A stretch of 64,000 nt of DNA from JAVSMW01 sp032027005 (GTDB taxonomy: Bacteria > Bacillota > Thermincolia > Thermincolales > UBA2595). The notes beneath the pieces are model-generated. The model had not been told where the DNA came from and did not search any database. It saw nothing but the letters and a program-made list of their open reading frames with translations. Both the position numbers and the translations under genes were made by a program. The stretch covers positions 1 to 64,000 of the forward strand of contig JAVSMW010000004.1 of the NCBI GenBank assembly GCA_032027005.1. The letters are read 5' to 3'. This document shows, piece after piece, positions 42,052 to 50,919 of the stretch; the first letter of the stretch is position 1; the number at the start of each line of letters is the position of its first letter.

Positions 42052-44604
42052 TTATTTTTCGTCTTTATGAAATACCAGCCCCTTGTTACCTTCCACGATA
42101 ACTTTTTCCCCGTCTTTAAAAAAGGTGGTTCCTACTTTAGTCCCTAGAACAGCTGGTAGACCGTATTCCCTGGCAACAATAGCGGCGTGGGAAAGGGGGC
42201 CTCCGGTATCGGCAACCACGGCCGCCGCAATTCCGAAAAGAGGTGTCCAGGTAGGGTCGGTATAAGGACAGACCAAGATATCCCCTTTTTTCAATTTGTC
42301 AAAATCCTTGACATTCATCACAATCCTTGCCGGTCCTTCGGCTAAACCGGGGCTTCCCGGGAGACCTTTAACACCTTCGTTAGGGTGGTTTTCTTCAGAA
42401 AGGTCAAACAAAGCTTTTTTCCAGAGCCTCTGATTAATTGTAAAGTTGTTTTTACGGGTTTGTATAAGTTTTAGACAATTTTCGGGAGTTATCTCGCCAA
42501 GGAGTATACCCGGTATTTCCTCGCGAGTCAAAAATCTGATTTCCTCGGGGTTACTTAGGCAGCCGGTTTTAACCAACCTATTGCCCATTTCCCCAGTTAT
42601 CCTGCGGGCATAAGAAAATAAGCCTTCCAGGGCAAACAGGGTTTCCTCCCGGATAATATGGTTTTCCCTTAGCTTATGGTAACTCCATTCAAACAATTTC
42701 CTAAAAGGTCCCCACAGCCTTGACTGGAATCTTTTCACCCACATTTTATGTTTCTTTTTAGCCTCATTATCCTTAGCTTCACGTTCAAGGAGAAAAGGAT
42801 CCTGCAGGGCTGCCCGAAGCAATATTAGAAACAGGGCTGGCTCTTCCTCCCAGGATTTACTGGAGAAAGGTTGATACATTTTCTCCGTCCGGTTACCATA
42901 AGCCCTTAAAAATTCTTCCAGCCTGTTCAGGAATTGAGCAGATTCGGGTATCAATTTAGCCTTTTCCACAAAATCACTAAATATTCCTTTATGCTTTAAA
43001 ATAAGCTCGGTCAGTTCATCGTTCCGGTATAATTCTACTGCCAAGCGATTTATTTCCCTGTCTATAATTGCAGTCTTATAGTCTAACCCTGTAGTGGTCA
43101 GGTCAGTTGTTGAAGGCCGGTTTGCTTTGTCAGCAAAGACTTTTAAAACCATTGAAAGGACAGCCATGGGAACTGCATTGGCCTCAATAAAGTAAAAGAA
43201 GCGTAAGTTACATACTGTTTCAGCCGTACTGAAAATTTGCTGAAATAACTGGATTAGAACTTCATTTTTTTCATCTTTTAACTTCAAAGACCTAATTTTT
43301 TGCATTAGGCTTTCAACCGTTTTAAGATATTGGTTCCAATGATCGGGGGATTTTTTGGCTGCTTTAAATAGTTTAAAAGGGGCTAAAAACATTTTTGGGG
43401 AAGGCCCGACCCGCGGAGGATTGAGGTTAATCGCACCATCAACAGTGCGGCTAATTATTTCTTCTGCTTTAGGTGCCTTGACCCCGAGATCAATTCCCCA
43501 GTTCAACAAGGCCTGGTAACTCAAAATCACCACTGAATAATCCAAAGGTGCGGGAGCTTCAGGATAGTGTTCCAAGAAATCATCCAGCATAAATTTTTTC
43601 ATTTTGGTAATTTTGCCTGAGAAAAGGGACGCCTGGGAGGTATTCTGGAGGGTGGTTATAGGCCTGGACTGTAAAAGGTACATCCTGCCCCCGGAGACAG
43701 CCCATTCGATATCCTGGGGAGAGCCGTAATGTTCTTCTACCTTCAGGATCAACTTACCAAGTTCTGTCAAGGAACTGTCGGACAGAGAATATTTCGCCCT
43801 CTTTTCTGCAGAAACTTCCAGCAGGTTAGTGTTGCCCCCTGGAATGCCCACCAGTTCCTTTTCTTTGGAACCCAGTTCTCTGGATAAAACCACAAGTGAT
43901 TTTTTGCTTAGAGTAAAAGTATCAGGGGTTACGGTTCCGGCTACCACCACTTCCCCTAAGCCATAAGCAGAAGTTATGAGCATCTCTTCAGCATTACTGT
44001 TAAGGGGATTTACGGTAAAAGCTACCCCGGCCACCTCAGCTTGAATTATCTTCTGAATAACTACTGAAAGATAAACCGATGTATGATCATAATCATTTCT
44101 TTGACGATAAGCCATAGCCCTGGCTGTCCATAAGGAAGCCCAACATTTTTTAACATGGACTAAAACCTCTGATTTCCCCCGGACATTTAAATAGGTCTCC
44201 TGCTGGCCAGCGAAGCTGGCCTCGGGAAGGTCTTCCGCAGTAGCGGAAGATCGGACGGCCACGGCCGCCTCCTTAAGCTCGCCCCCACTTAACCCAAGAT
44301 ATCCGATGATGATTTCCTTCTCTATTTCCTCAGGCACAGGCTGCTGCAAAATGAGTTCCCTGATAATTAAGGCCTTTTCTTCAATATCAAGGGGCCTCTC
44401 CCAATCAACCCCGGTTAAAATTTGGCTAATTGCTGATTTTAGATTGTCAACAACCTGCCGACAAGCTGCGACACTGACACAGAATCCTTCGGGCACAGGA
44501 AGCCCGGCCCGGTACATTTCTCCCAAATTAGCTCCTTTACCGCCTACCAGATTAATATTATTTTTGGATAGTTCGCGAAAAAAATAAGTGTATTTACACT
44601 CCAT
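42052..44604 (-). CDS. PEP-synthase-like phosphotransferase, rifampin phosphotransferase-like
   Basis: 850 residues in the order ATP-grasp domain (N-terminal L-V-G-G-K-G-A-N-L-G-E-M, R-S-S-A-T-A-E-D-L-P-E-A-S-F-A-G-Q-Q-E-T), a helical middle domain and a C-terminal swivelling histidine domain with the phosphorylated H in D-T-G-G-P-L-S-H-A-A-I-V-A-R-E-Y-G. It has no PEP-binding TIM barrel, so it is not a true PEP synthase. This layout is that of rifampin phosphotransferase. The MFS and TetR genes upstream in the same operon support a drug- or phenol-handling role. Phenylphosphate-synthase-like activity is a weaker alternative. Confidence 0.75.
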   Translation of the reverse strand: MECKYTYFFRELSKNNINLVGGKGANLGEMYRAGLPVPEGFCVSVAACRQVVDNLKSAISQILTGVDWERPLDIEEKALIIRELILQQPVPEEIEKEIIIGYLGLSGGELKEAAVAVRSSATAEDLPEASFAGQQETYLNVRGKSEVLVHVKKCWASLWTARAMAYRQRNDYDHTSVYLSVVIQKIIQAEVAGVAFTVNPLNSNAEEMLITSAYGLGEVVVAGTVTPDTFTLSKKSLVVLSRELGSKEKELVGIPGGNTNLLEVSAEKRAKYSLSDSSLTELGKLILKVEEHYGSPQDIEWAVSGGRMYLLQSRPITTLQNTSQASLFSGKITKMKKFMLDDFLEHYPEAPAPLDYSVVILSYQALLNWGIDLGVKAPKAEEIISRTVDGAINLNPPRVGPSPKMFLAPFKLFKAAKKSPDHWNQYLKTVESLMQKIRSLKLKDEKNEVLIQLFQQIFSTAETVCNLRFFYFIEANAVPMAVLSMVLKVFADKANRPSTTDLTTTGLDYKTAIIDREINRLAVELYRNDELTELILKHKGIFSDFVEKAKLIPESAQFLNRLEEFLRAYGNRTEKMYQPFSSKSWEEEPALFLILLRAALQDPFLLEREAKDNEAKKKHKMWVKRFQSRLWGPFRKLFEWSYHKLRENHIIREETLFALEGLFSYARRITGEMGNRLVKTGCLSNPEEIRFLTREEIPGILLGEITPENCLKLIQTRKNNFTINQRLWKKALFDLSEENHPNEGVKGLPGSPGLAEGPARIVMNVKDFDKLKKGDILVCPYTDPTWTPLFGIAAAVVADTGGPLSHAAIVAREYGLPAVLGTKVGTTFFKDGEKVIVEGNKGLVFHKDEK

Positions 44605-45952
44605 CTTTATCCCCTCCCACTTCTGAATGAACAGAACCTTTAAACTTCAGCCCTAAGGCAATTCCAGGTAAAGATACCAGGGCCAAAGCCATAAATGCCG
44701 GAAAAAAAACATCTTTTGTACCCCCGATAATGCCTGAAAACAAAGGTATCCCCAAAGCACCTCCCAGATTTCTGGCTAACTGAAACAAACCCGCAGCTAC
44801 AGCCCTCTTATTTTCAGGGACTGCATTTTGAACAGGCAATAAAAAGGCGGGTAACGCCGCCCCCAACCCTAATCCCGCAATAAATATCACCCAAGCTAAG
44901 CTTAATATATCAGGTTCTGTAAATTTGCTGATTAATGCAACCAGCAGAAATCCCCCAGCTGCCAAAAGCCAACCCCCTACGGCCAGGTTGGCGTAGCTGA
45001 GTTTTTTGCTTAACCTGCCACTGATCATCCCGCCTATCCCCGCTCCCAGGGTTAAAGGAATCAACAGCTTTCCTCCCTGGGTTGCCGTTCCTGCCAGGAT
45101 CTTCTGACCATAAAGGGGTAAAAGAATAATGGCGCAATACATAACTCCGCCCAACAGTAAAGTGCTGACCATCGAGACCCCTACATTTTTAGTTGTAAGC
45201 AGGGCAACAGATACGACAGGATCCTGATGTTTGTTTTCCTGCCATAATAAAAGCATAAAAACTGCAAGGGCCAACAGAAAAATAAATCCTGCCTGCCACC
45301 GGTCCTGGGTACTTAGTATGGCAAAGCCCTGAATCAATAAAATTGCTAAAATCCCCAGCAATAACCCCCCCCAAAAATCAATTTGCTGCCTATTTCTTTG
45401 TGAGGGCATTGGAATATTTCCAGTCAGGCCAAAGCTTACCAAGATCATCGCAAAGAAACCAAGCGGAAGAATGGCAAAAAAAGCCCACTGCCAGCCAAAA
45501 TGATCAGTTATGGCACCCCCAAGCAGGGGGCCGACAATGTTGGCTAGCACCTGAACCGCCGCCAAAACTCCCATCATTTTACCCCTTTCCTCCACTGGAA
45601 AAAGGTCACTGATTATCGCAATTGCAGCAGGAGCCACGGCACCTGCCCCAATTCCTTGCAAAACCCTGAAAATTACCAGATGGCTCATGGCATTAGCGGC
45701 CCCGCTTAAAGCTGTACCAGCCAAAAATAATGCCATCCCGCCAAGATAAAAGGTTTTCCGGCCATAGATATCAGCCAGCTTGGCGAATAGAGGAATAGTT
45801 ACTGTAGAAGCCACCATATAACCACTGAACACCCAGCTATAAAGATGCGTTCCCCCTAAATCCTTGGATACTACCGGTAGAACTGTGGCCAAGATAGTCT
45901 GCATCATGATGGATGATGACATCCCCAGAAGGACGCCTAAAAAAGCCAACAT
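44594..45952 (-). CDS. MFS drug efflux transporter
   Basis: 452 residues, strongly hydrophobic with about 12-14 membrane segments. It carries the MFS motif A (K-L-A-D-I-Y-G-R-K-T) after the second segment and a motif-C-like G-x8-G-P-L-L-G-G, as in drug:proton antiporters (EmrB/QacA-like). It overlaps the downstream phosphotransferase gene by 11 bases and lies 32 bases after the TetR gene, so TetR, efflux pump and phosphotransferase form one unit. Confidence 0.87.
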   Translation of the reverse strand: MLAFLGVLLGMSSSIMMQTILATVLPVVSKDLGGTHLYSWVFSGYMVASTVTIPLFAKLADIYGRKTFYLGGMALFLAGTALSGAANAMSHLVIFRVLQGIGAGAVAPAAIAIISDLFPVEERGKMMGVLAAVQVLANIVGPLLGGAITDHFGWQWAFFAILPLGFFAMILVSFGLTGNIPMPSQRNRQQIDFWGGLLLGILAILLIQGFAILSTQDRWQAGFIFLLALAVFMLLLWQENKHQDPVVSVALLTTKNVGVSMVSTLLLGGVMYCAIILLPLYGQKILAGTATQGGKLLIPLTLGAGIGGMISGRLSKKLSYANLAVGGWLLAAGGFLLVALISKFTEPDILSLAWVIFIAGLGLGAALPAFLLPVQNAVPENKRAVAAGLFQLARNLGGALGIPLFSGIIGGTKDVFFPAFMALALVSLPGIALGLKFKGSVHSEVGGDKDGV

Positions 45953-45984
45953 TGGATTCCCTCCCTAATACTCAAGACAATAAC

Positions 45985-46584
45985 TTAATACATACCGGCC
46001 ATGAGTATTTCCGCCTTCTCAATAAGTTCATCTACCAGGGAATAGTTTTTTTCCCTTTCCAGCCATTGAAACAGGGTAAAAAAATACATACCAATAAAGA
46101 GGTCCGCCCCCTTCTTGGGGCTGAAATCTTGCCGGAATTCACCCTGTTGCTGTCCCTTCTTGATTATCTCTGCTAACAGCCCGCTGAGCTGAAGTATGTT
46201 TTGCTTCTCTGCTTCGCCGCCGTAAAAGAATGTTTTAAAGATTTCCCTTGATATTAGGGCAGTGATCTCCTTGTTTTCTTCGTTAATCCGTCCATAAACC
46301 CTGAGCCAAGTAAAAATCTGTTCCTTGGAACTGCTCACCTTGCCAAACTCCTTTTCCAGCAAATCTCCCAGTATGGCTACCCGCTGTTGGCCCAAATAGG
46401 ACAACAGAGCATCCTTGGTAGGAAAATGATTGAAAAAGGTCCCTTTGGCCACATCCGCTTTTTCAACAATTTCGTCGACGGTAGTTTCTTCATACCCCTT
46501 CTGCAAAAAAAGATCTATCGCTGTATTAAAAATTTTCTCCTTGGTAGCTGCCTTCTTCCTTTCGAACCTGGTTTTCTGAGTCAT
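45985..46584 (-). CDS. TetR-family transcriptional repressor
   Basis: 199 residues. The N-terminal HTH (about 10-55) has the TetR pattern I-F-N-T-A-I-D-L-F...G-Y-E-E-T-T-V-D-E-I-V-E-K-A-D-V-A-K-G-T-F-F-N-H-F-P-T-K. The C-terminal ligand domain is diverged. It is the first gene of the efflux/phosphotransferase operon, and a long palindrome 25 bases upstream is the probable operator, consistent with autoregulation. Confidence 0.9.
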   Translation of the reverse strand: MTQKTRFERKKAATKEKIFNTAIDLFLQKGYEETTVDEIVEKADVAKGTFFNHFPTKDALLSYLGQQRVAILGDLLEKEFGKVSSSKEQIFTWLRVYGRINEENKEITALISREIFKTFFYGGEAEKQNILQLSGLLAEIIKKGQQQGEFRQDFSPKKGADLFIGMYFFTLFQWLEREKNYSLVDELIEKAEILMAGMY

Positions 46585-46608
46585 CTAATCACCATCCCTC
46601 AAATTTAT

Positions 46609-46642
46609 AATGACCGTGGTATATTATTATACCATAGTCATT
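46609..46642. promoter_or_regulatory. palindromic TetR operator
   Basis: Two 15-base arms (46609-46623 and 46628-46642) around TTAT are inverted repeats with mismatches only at the two CG/TA positions. The site lies between the divergent tetR gene and the Phd-Uma2 gene. Confidence 0.75.
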
Positions 46643-46819
46643 TTACTATGGACGGCGTCTCTTCGTCAAGGTTTTTTTACCACCTTGGCTAATTCCGAAT
46701 CTTATAAGAAAAGAGGCAGAGTCCTTACTCCATCACATTCTAAGTTCGTTTCGTACGATATATTTTCCTTTTGCATTATTTCGTTCCATATGATATAATT
46801 ATCGCACGAGGTGATAAAA

Positions 46820-47569
46820 GTGAGCGATACAACAAAAGTTATTACAGCAACAGAGTTCAAAACAAATTTAGGCAAGTATATGGACTATGTAGCTGAAGAA
46901 CACGAGGTTATTATTACTAAAAACGGCAAAAAAGCCGTAAGGCTTACACCTTATATTACAGAAATCGAACGATATTATATGGTTAAGGAAAATGCTTTGG
47001 ATTATCAATATGGTGGTAAAAAGGTATCATATGAAGAGTTTATGGAGATTTATGAGAAAAGCGAGCTAAGAATGGAATATATCAATGGCGAAATAGTTCT
47101 ATTGGCTTCTCCCGATACCTTCCACCAGGATATTTCCGGAAATTTATATGTCCATTTGCGAGCATACTTAAAAGACAAGAAATGCAAAGTCTTTTATGCA
47201 CCTTTTGATGTCCATTTTTATAAAAAGGATTTTAAAACACCTGATGTAATGCAGCCAGATTTGCTTATAGTATGCGATTTAGAGGATGCTGTTAACGAAA
47301 AGGGGCGTTATATGGGTACACCCACACTTTGTATTGAAATATTATCAAAAAGCACTCGCACAAAGGATATGGTAGATAAACTAAATACGTATATGTTGGC
47401 TGGTGTGAATGAGTTCTGGCTTGTCGATCCTAAAAAGCATTCAGTTCTGGTATATGGCTTTAAGGACAATGATATTGATGAATACACCAGTTATAAAGCC
47501 GGGGATACCTTAGTCTCTTACTTTTTTGTAGGTTTGGAGATTTTTTTGGCTGAAATATTTGAGACTTAA
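46820..47569 (+). CDS. Phd-antitoxin/Uma2-nuclease fusion
   Basis: About 249 residues. Residues 1-55 resemble a Phd/YefM antitoxin domain (T-A-T-E-F-K-T-N-L-G-K-Y-M...V-I-I-T-K-N-G-K-K-A-V-R-L). Residues 70-245 form a Uma2/DUF820 PD-(D/E)XK nuclease-like domain (R-M-E-Y-I-N-G-E-I...Q-P-D-L-L-I-V...P-T-L-C-I-E-I-L-S-K-S-T). GTG 46820 is favoured by GAGGTGAT upstream. The antitoxin half could dimerise and bind DNA. Its biological role is unknown; Uma2 proteins are abundant, poorly characterised nuclease-like proteins. Confidence 0.82.
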   Translation: MSDTTKVITATEFKTNLGKYMDYVAEEHEVIITKNGKKAVRLTPYITEIERYYMVKENALDYQYGGKKVSYEEFMEIYEKSELRMEYINGEIVLLASPDTFHQDISGNLYVHLRAYLKDKKCKVFYAPFDVHFYKKDFKTPDVMQPDLLIVCDLEDAVNEKGRYMGTPTLCIEILSKSTRTKDMVDKLNTYMLAGVNEFWLVDPKKHSVLVYGFKDNDIDEYTSYKAGDTLVSYFFVGLEIFLAEIFET

Positions 47570-47806
47570 TCTGCCTAGATAAGGCGCCTTAGCTTTACCT
47601 CCAGTGATATTCAGACAGTTATGATATTTTTGCGTCATTTCCCTGATAAGTGCGAATAAGACTGAGATATTTTCTATGTTTTTCACCTCGCTTTCCCTCG
47701 CCATGGAATACTATCTCTTGGATTAAGGAGTATACTTTTTTATATTTTTACAAATCATAACCACTAGAAAGAACAACTTATTTTTTCAAAGGAGGAACTT
47801 GATAAA
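47570..47806. other. intergenic region after the Uma2 gene
   Basis: No supported gene. GGCGCC lies near 47583. A minus-strand frame at 47510-47704 overlaps the Uma2 gene end and has no recognisable domain. Confidence 0.5.
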
Positions 47807-48157
47807 ATGCCTGTTATGATTGATTCATCAGTTCAACACATGCAGAAATGTATTGATGCCTGCAATAAGTGCATGCAGGCCTGTGAGGAATGTCTTAATT
47901 CATGTATGAGGGAGCCAGATGTCCAGGGCAGAATCAAATGCATGCAAATTCTTCATGATTGTGCCGATATTTGTTCACTGGCATCACAGTTTATGGCCAG
48001 AAACAGCCTGTATGCCAAAGACATTTGTATATTATGCGCAAATATATGTGAAGCTTGCGCCAGGGAATGCAGGATGTTTCATGATTCTCACTGCCAGGCC
48101 TGTGCCGATGCCTGTCAGCAATGTGCCCAGGAGTGCCTGAATATGGCCAGAATGTAA
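47807..48157 (+). CDS. four-helix cysteine-rich copper storage protein
   Basis: 116 residues with about 18 cysteines arranged as C-x2-C and C-x3-C along helices (C-I-D-A-C-N-K-C-M-Q-A-C-E-E-C, and H-C-Q-A-C-A-D-A-C-Q-Q-C-A-Q-E-C). This is the DUF326/Csp3 family, whose members bind many Cu(I) ions inside a four-helix bundle. No signal peptide, so it is cytosolic. AAAGGAGGAACTTG precedes the ATG, and an intrinsic terminator follows, so it is a single gene. Confidence 0.88.
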   Translation: MPVMIDSSVQHMQKCIDACNKCMQACEECLNSCMREPDVQGRIKCMQILHDCADICSLASQFMARNSLYAKDICILCANICEACARECRMFHDSHCQACADACQQCAQECLNMARM

Positions 48158-48183
48158 CAAAGGCGATTTTTAAATGTCTTACG

Positions 48184-48214
48184 CCGTGTAGTATTTTACT
48201 GCGCGGTTTTTTTT
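48184..48214 (+). terminator. intrinsic terminator of the copper-storage gene
   Basis: CCGTGTAGT (48184-48192) and ACTGCGCGG (48198-48206) form a stem with one mismatch, followed by eight T. Confidence 0.85.
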
Positions 48215-48249
48215 GATATAATACAGACTAATAAATTAAGTGAGGTGAG

Positions 48250-48600
48250 ATGATGTTTAGTAGTTCAGCCCAACGCATGTTAATTCCTGGTGTTTTTATT
48301 GTGTTTTTTTCTCTGGTTATCTCCGTTGCGGGATGCAAGTCTAATGCAAAGTCTGTTACATACACATCTGATATCGGAACACTTTTGACCAAAAGATGCG
48401 TGGGATGTCACAACCCTAATGGGTCTGCAAAAAAAATTCCTCTGGATAATTATGATAATGTTAAGGCTACTGTTAAGCCCGGAAATGCTTCCGGCAGCAG
48501 GCTAATAAAAGCCGTGGATGGGGGCAGGATGCGTGGAAGGGCATCTGAAGGCGAAGTGGATTTGCTTAAAAAATGGGTGAATCAGGGGGCTCCAAAGTAA
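48250..48600 (+). CDS. small c-type cytochrome lipoprotein
   Basis: 116 residues. An N-terminal hydrophobic segment ends in S-V-A-G-C-K, a lipoprotein cleavage site. One heme-binding motif C-V-G-C-H follows near residue 53, in the style of single-heme proteins that resemble planctomycete-type cytochrome domains. It would sit on the outside of the membrane. GAGGTGAG precedes two ATG codons at 48250 and 48253; either may be the start. It stands alone between two terminators. Confidence 0.82.
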   Translation: MMFSSSAQRMLIPGVFIVFFSLVISVAGCKSNAKSVTYTSDIGTLLTKRCVGCHNPNGSAKKIPLDNYDNVKATVKPGNASGSRLIKAVDGGRMRGRASEGEVDLLKKWVNQGAPK

Positions 48601-48624
48601 AAGCGGCTTGGAATAGCCGCTTTT
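48601..48624 (+). terminator. intrinsic terminator of the cytochrome gene
   Basis: AAGCGGCT (48601-48608) and AGCCGCTT (48615-48622) pair around a 6-base loop, directly after the stop codon; the T-run is short. Confidence 0.75.
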
Positions 48625-48784
48625 ACTTTGTGTTATAGCATCGAAGCAGTAGTTTACCCTTTCGGCATCTGCCCTGACTGCATAATCTTTTGAATTTCCC
48701 CCTGAAGTTGGGTTAAGTTTCCCATTTTTTAACCAGCTCATTTAGGTCATGGGTTTTTATTATAGGTTCCCCTGTAAACGCAAC

Positions 48785-48888
48785 ACCACTTTCAACCCAC
48801 CATCGGCGAAACACCCATGGAACGCTACCAGCGGAGCATCAACCATGTCCGTCTTCCTAAAAGCCAGGAATGGCCTTATTTGATCTAT
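48785..48888 (+). pseudogene. transposase/integrase remnant
   Basis: One frame reads Q-P-T-I-G-E-T-P-M-E-R-Y-Q-R-S-I-N-H-V-R-L-P-K-S-Q-E-W, which resembles the region after the rve core of Mu/IS-type transposases (T-P-x-E-R-Y). The similarity stops at about 48888 and no start or end is preserved. It is a decayed insertion fragment if real. Confidence 0.4.
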
Positions 48889-48923
48889 GACAGCAAAAAA
48901 ACCGACATAACGCCGGTTTCGTG

Positions 48924-49253
48924 CTATTCTTTATCATACACTACTTTACCCTTCCGAATTACTTCATCATACAAAAAATCACCCTTACCGGCTTCCTGAT
49001 ACTGTTTAACTGAATATGGCCGTGGCGATATGTCCAGGTCAATCCCTCTGGTAAGTTTTCTAAGCATAATAGCTTCATCAAAACTGTCTTGCCCAAGATC
49101 CGGAGATATAATAGCCAAGTCAATATCACTATCCTTATCAAAAGTACCATTAGCATGAGAACCGTAGAGTATAACTTTGTTAACACGTATGTTATTAGAC
49201 CTGAGTGCTTCCAGGTATTTTTTAATACTTATCTCAATTGACTTTTTAGCCAT
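48924..49253 (-). CDS. MNT-type nucleotidyltransferase, antitoxin of a HEPN/MNT pair
   Basis: 109 residues with the minimal nucleotidyltransferase signature L-Y-G-S-H-A-N-G-T-F-D-K-D-S-D-I-D-L-A-I (G-S-x10-D-x-D). The C-terminal part includes D-L-D-I-S. It overlaps the upstream HEPN gene by 25 bases, the usual bicistronic layout. In characterised pairs the MNT protein AMPylates and blocks the HEPN RNase. Confidence 0.88.
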   Translation of the reverse strand: MAKKSIEISIKKYLEALRSNNIRVNKVILYGSHANGTFDKDSDIDLAIISPDLGQDSFDEAIMLRKLTRGIDLDISPRPYSVKQYQEAGKGDFLYDEVIRKGKVVYDKE

Positions 49254-49618
49254 TTAAAAACATCCCCCGTTTGTTTCAAAATGTCATGAGTAAATGATTT
49301 AGTGCATTTCCTGGCCATTGAGTTCCTATCTTCAGAGTACCTTGATTCTATATAATACTGCGATAGAGTATCTAATAAATCACTGTTTATATTATCTAAT
49401 TCATCCAAGACCCCTGCATCTTCAGCCAACGATGTAAGATTATGCTTTCTTGGCGGGGTTTCATCATTCTTTTCATAATACACAGCCTTAATAATTTTTT
49501 CAAGAGCTTGCTGGCAAAAGAAAAGGCAATACAAATATTTTTGACTGCTAAAAAGCTGACCGGCTACCTCAAGGTCATCTTGGGCTATATTAAGCCAGTT
49601 TATTGTTTTTTGTTTCAA
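49229..49618 (-). CDS. HEPN-domain protein, toxin of a HEPN/MNT pair
   Basis: 129-residue helical protein with the HEPN pattern W-L-N-I-A-Q-D-D-L-E-V-A-G...C-L-F-F-C-Q-Q-A-L-E-K-I-I-K-A and P-P-R-K-H-N-L. A typical R-x4-6-H RNase motif is not clear (the R-K-H is shorter), so toxin activity is uncertain. The MNT gene follows directly. Confidence 0.85.
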   Translation of the reverse strand: MKQKTINWLNIAQDDLEVAGQLFSSQKYLYCLFFCQQALEKIIKAVYYEKNDETPPRKHNLTSLAEDAGVLDELDNINSDLLDTLSQYYIESRYSEDRNSMARKCTKSFTHDILKQTGDVFKWLKSQLR

Positions 49619-49872
49619 ACCTCATCGTACTCCTTTAACAATCATAATAAATTATGTTGCATAAGTTATTTCAATTATAACCGTATTGGGCATTATTTAC
49701 AACACAATATATGTTCTGAAACTCTACATAACCTAAAGGTTCAAAAAGTAAACTCACCATATCTGCAAACAATGGCATGACGCAGCTCCGTTGGTCCCTA
49801 ACCCAACTTGCTGGTCATTGTGCTATCACGATTTTGCAGAAATGTGGAGTAAAATACGACTTTAAAAAGCAA

Positions 49873-49900
49873 TAAAAAAACGAGGGTGTTAGGCCCCCGT
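49873..49900 (-). terminator. intrinsic terminator of sigK
   Basis: ACGAGGG (49880-49886) pairs with CCCCCGT (49894-49900) with one G-T-type mismatch, followed by seven T on the minus strand. The remaining bases 49619-49870 show no ORF with a recognisable domain. Confidence 0.75.
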
Positions 49901-49950
49901 TTAGTATTGTATTATTAACTTTTATTTAGTTTGACTACTTTTCCGAATCA

Positions 49951-50655
49951 CTACATTCCCTCGGCCTTAAAATCCTTGACCAACTTGTTTAAAGCTCTTT
50001 TCTCAATCCTTGAAACATAAGACCTGGATATCCCAAGTTTGCGAGCGATCTCCTTTTGGGTTTTTCTGATCCCGTTAAACAAGCCAAATCGCAATTCCAG
50101 GACATTTTTTTCGCGGTTATTTAGTCCCATAACTTTTTCCAAAAGCCGGCGTTGTTCAAAACTGTTTTCTACAATCTCGGTGACAACTTCAGCTTCTGTA
50201 CCAAGAACGTCAATCAAGGTTATTTCGTTGCCTTCTTTATCAACCCCGATGGAATCATATAAGGATACTTCAATGCGGTTCTTCTTTATAGCCCGCAGGT
50301 GCATCAAAATTTCATTCTCAATACAGCGGGCCGCATAAGTTGCCAGACGTGTTCCTTTGCCTTTGTCATAGGTATTGATGGCTTTAATTAAACCAATGGT
50401 ACCGATCGAGATCAGGTCGTCATTATCTTCTCCCGTACTGTCAAACTTCTTGACAATATGTGCTACCAACCTCAGGTTCCGTTCTGTCAGTACGTTTCGG
50501 GCAGTCTCATCACCCTTTTGCAGTAAATCAAGATACCTTGACTCCTCTTCCTCATTTAATGGTTGAGGAAAAGTGTTGTTGGTGATGTAGGAAACCAGCA
50601 GCATCAACCCGTTAACCAATGAGACAGCAGCCAGAGCCAGCATTTCCGGTACCAT
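49951..50655 (-). CDS. sigK: sporulation RNA polymerase sigma factor sigma-K
   Basis: 234 residues from ATG 50655, which follows GGGTGGGGTATTTAT. The N-terminal pro-sequence begins M-V-P-E-M-L-A-L-A-A-V-S-L-V, a short hydrophobic segment as in pro-sigma-K. Region 2 (D-D-L-I-S-I-G-T-I-G-L-I-K-A-I-N-T-Y-D) and region 4 HTH (T-Q-K-E-I-A-R-K-L-G-I-S-R-S-Y-V-S-R-I-E-K) are complete. It drives late mother-cell genes in endospore formers. The gene appears continuous, not split by a skin element. Confidence 0.92.
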   Translation of the reverse strand: MVPEMLALAAVSLVNGLMLLVSYITNNTFPQPLNEEEESRYLDLLQKGDETARNVLTERNLRLVAHIVKKFDSTGEDNDDLISIGTIGLIKAINTYDKGKGTRLATYAARCIENEILMHLRAIKKNRIEVSLYDSIGVDKEGNEITLIDVLGTEAEVVTEIVENSFEQRRLLEKVMGLNNREKNVLELRFGLFNGIRKTQKEIARKLGISRSYVSRIEKRALNKLVKDFKAEGM

Positions 50656-50689
50656 ATAAATACCCCACCCCCGATTATTTTGTTTTTCA

Positions 50690-50890
50690 GTCACCTTTAA
50701 ATTATATTCAAAAACAAAAGGCCCGGTGCTTGGACCGGGGGAAATTGTTTGCTGGTAATTATTAGTGGAGGGGGGGAGTGGGGAGTGAAAAGATGTCTGG
50801 ATGAAAATATGGTAAAAATAGGAAAATATGAGCAGAGGGCGCACTGTTTACTGTTCCTTCCCACTCACCACTCCCCACTCCCCACTCATA
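50690..50890. repeat. G/C-rich inverted and tandem repeats upstream of sigK
   Basis: CCCGGT/ACCGGG forms a hairpin at about 50722-50740. GAGTGGGGAGTG near 50776 and the tandem CCACTCCCCACTCC stretch near 50868-50886 are inverted copies about 100 bases apart. This looks like a small repeat element, similar in style to the tandem repeats at 30401. No ORF is supported. Confidence 0.55.
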
Positions 50891-50919
50891 TACTAATATC
50901 AAAAAGGGGGCTTTAGGCG

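Noticed and set aside
42052..44604. True phosphoenolpyruvate synthase or phenylphosphate synthase
   Set aside because: No PEP-binding barrel and the histidine domain is C-terminal; the efflux/TetR context fits a rifampin-phosphotransferase-like enzyme better.
47510..47704. Minus-strand 64-codon ORF overlapping the Uma2 gene end
   Set aside because: No recognisable domain, and it overlaps a gene with a clear family.
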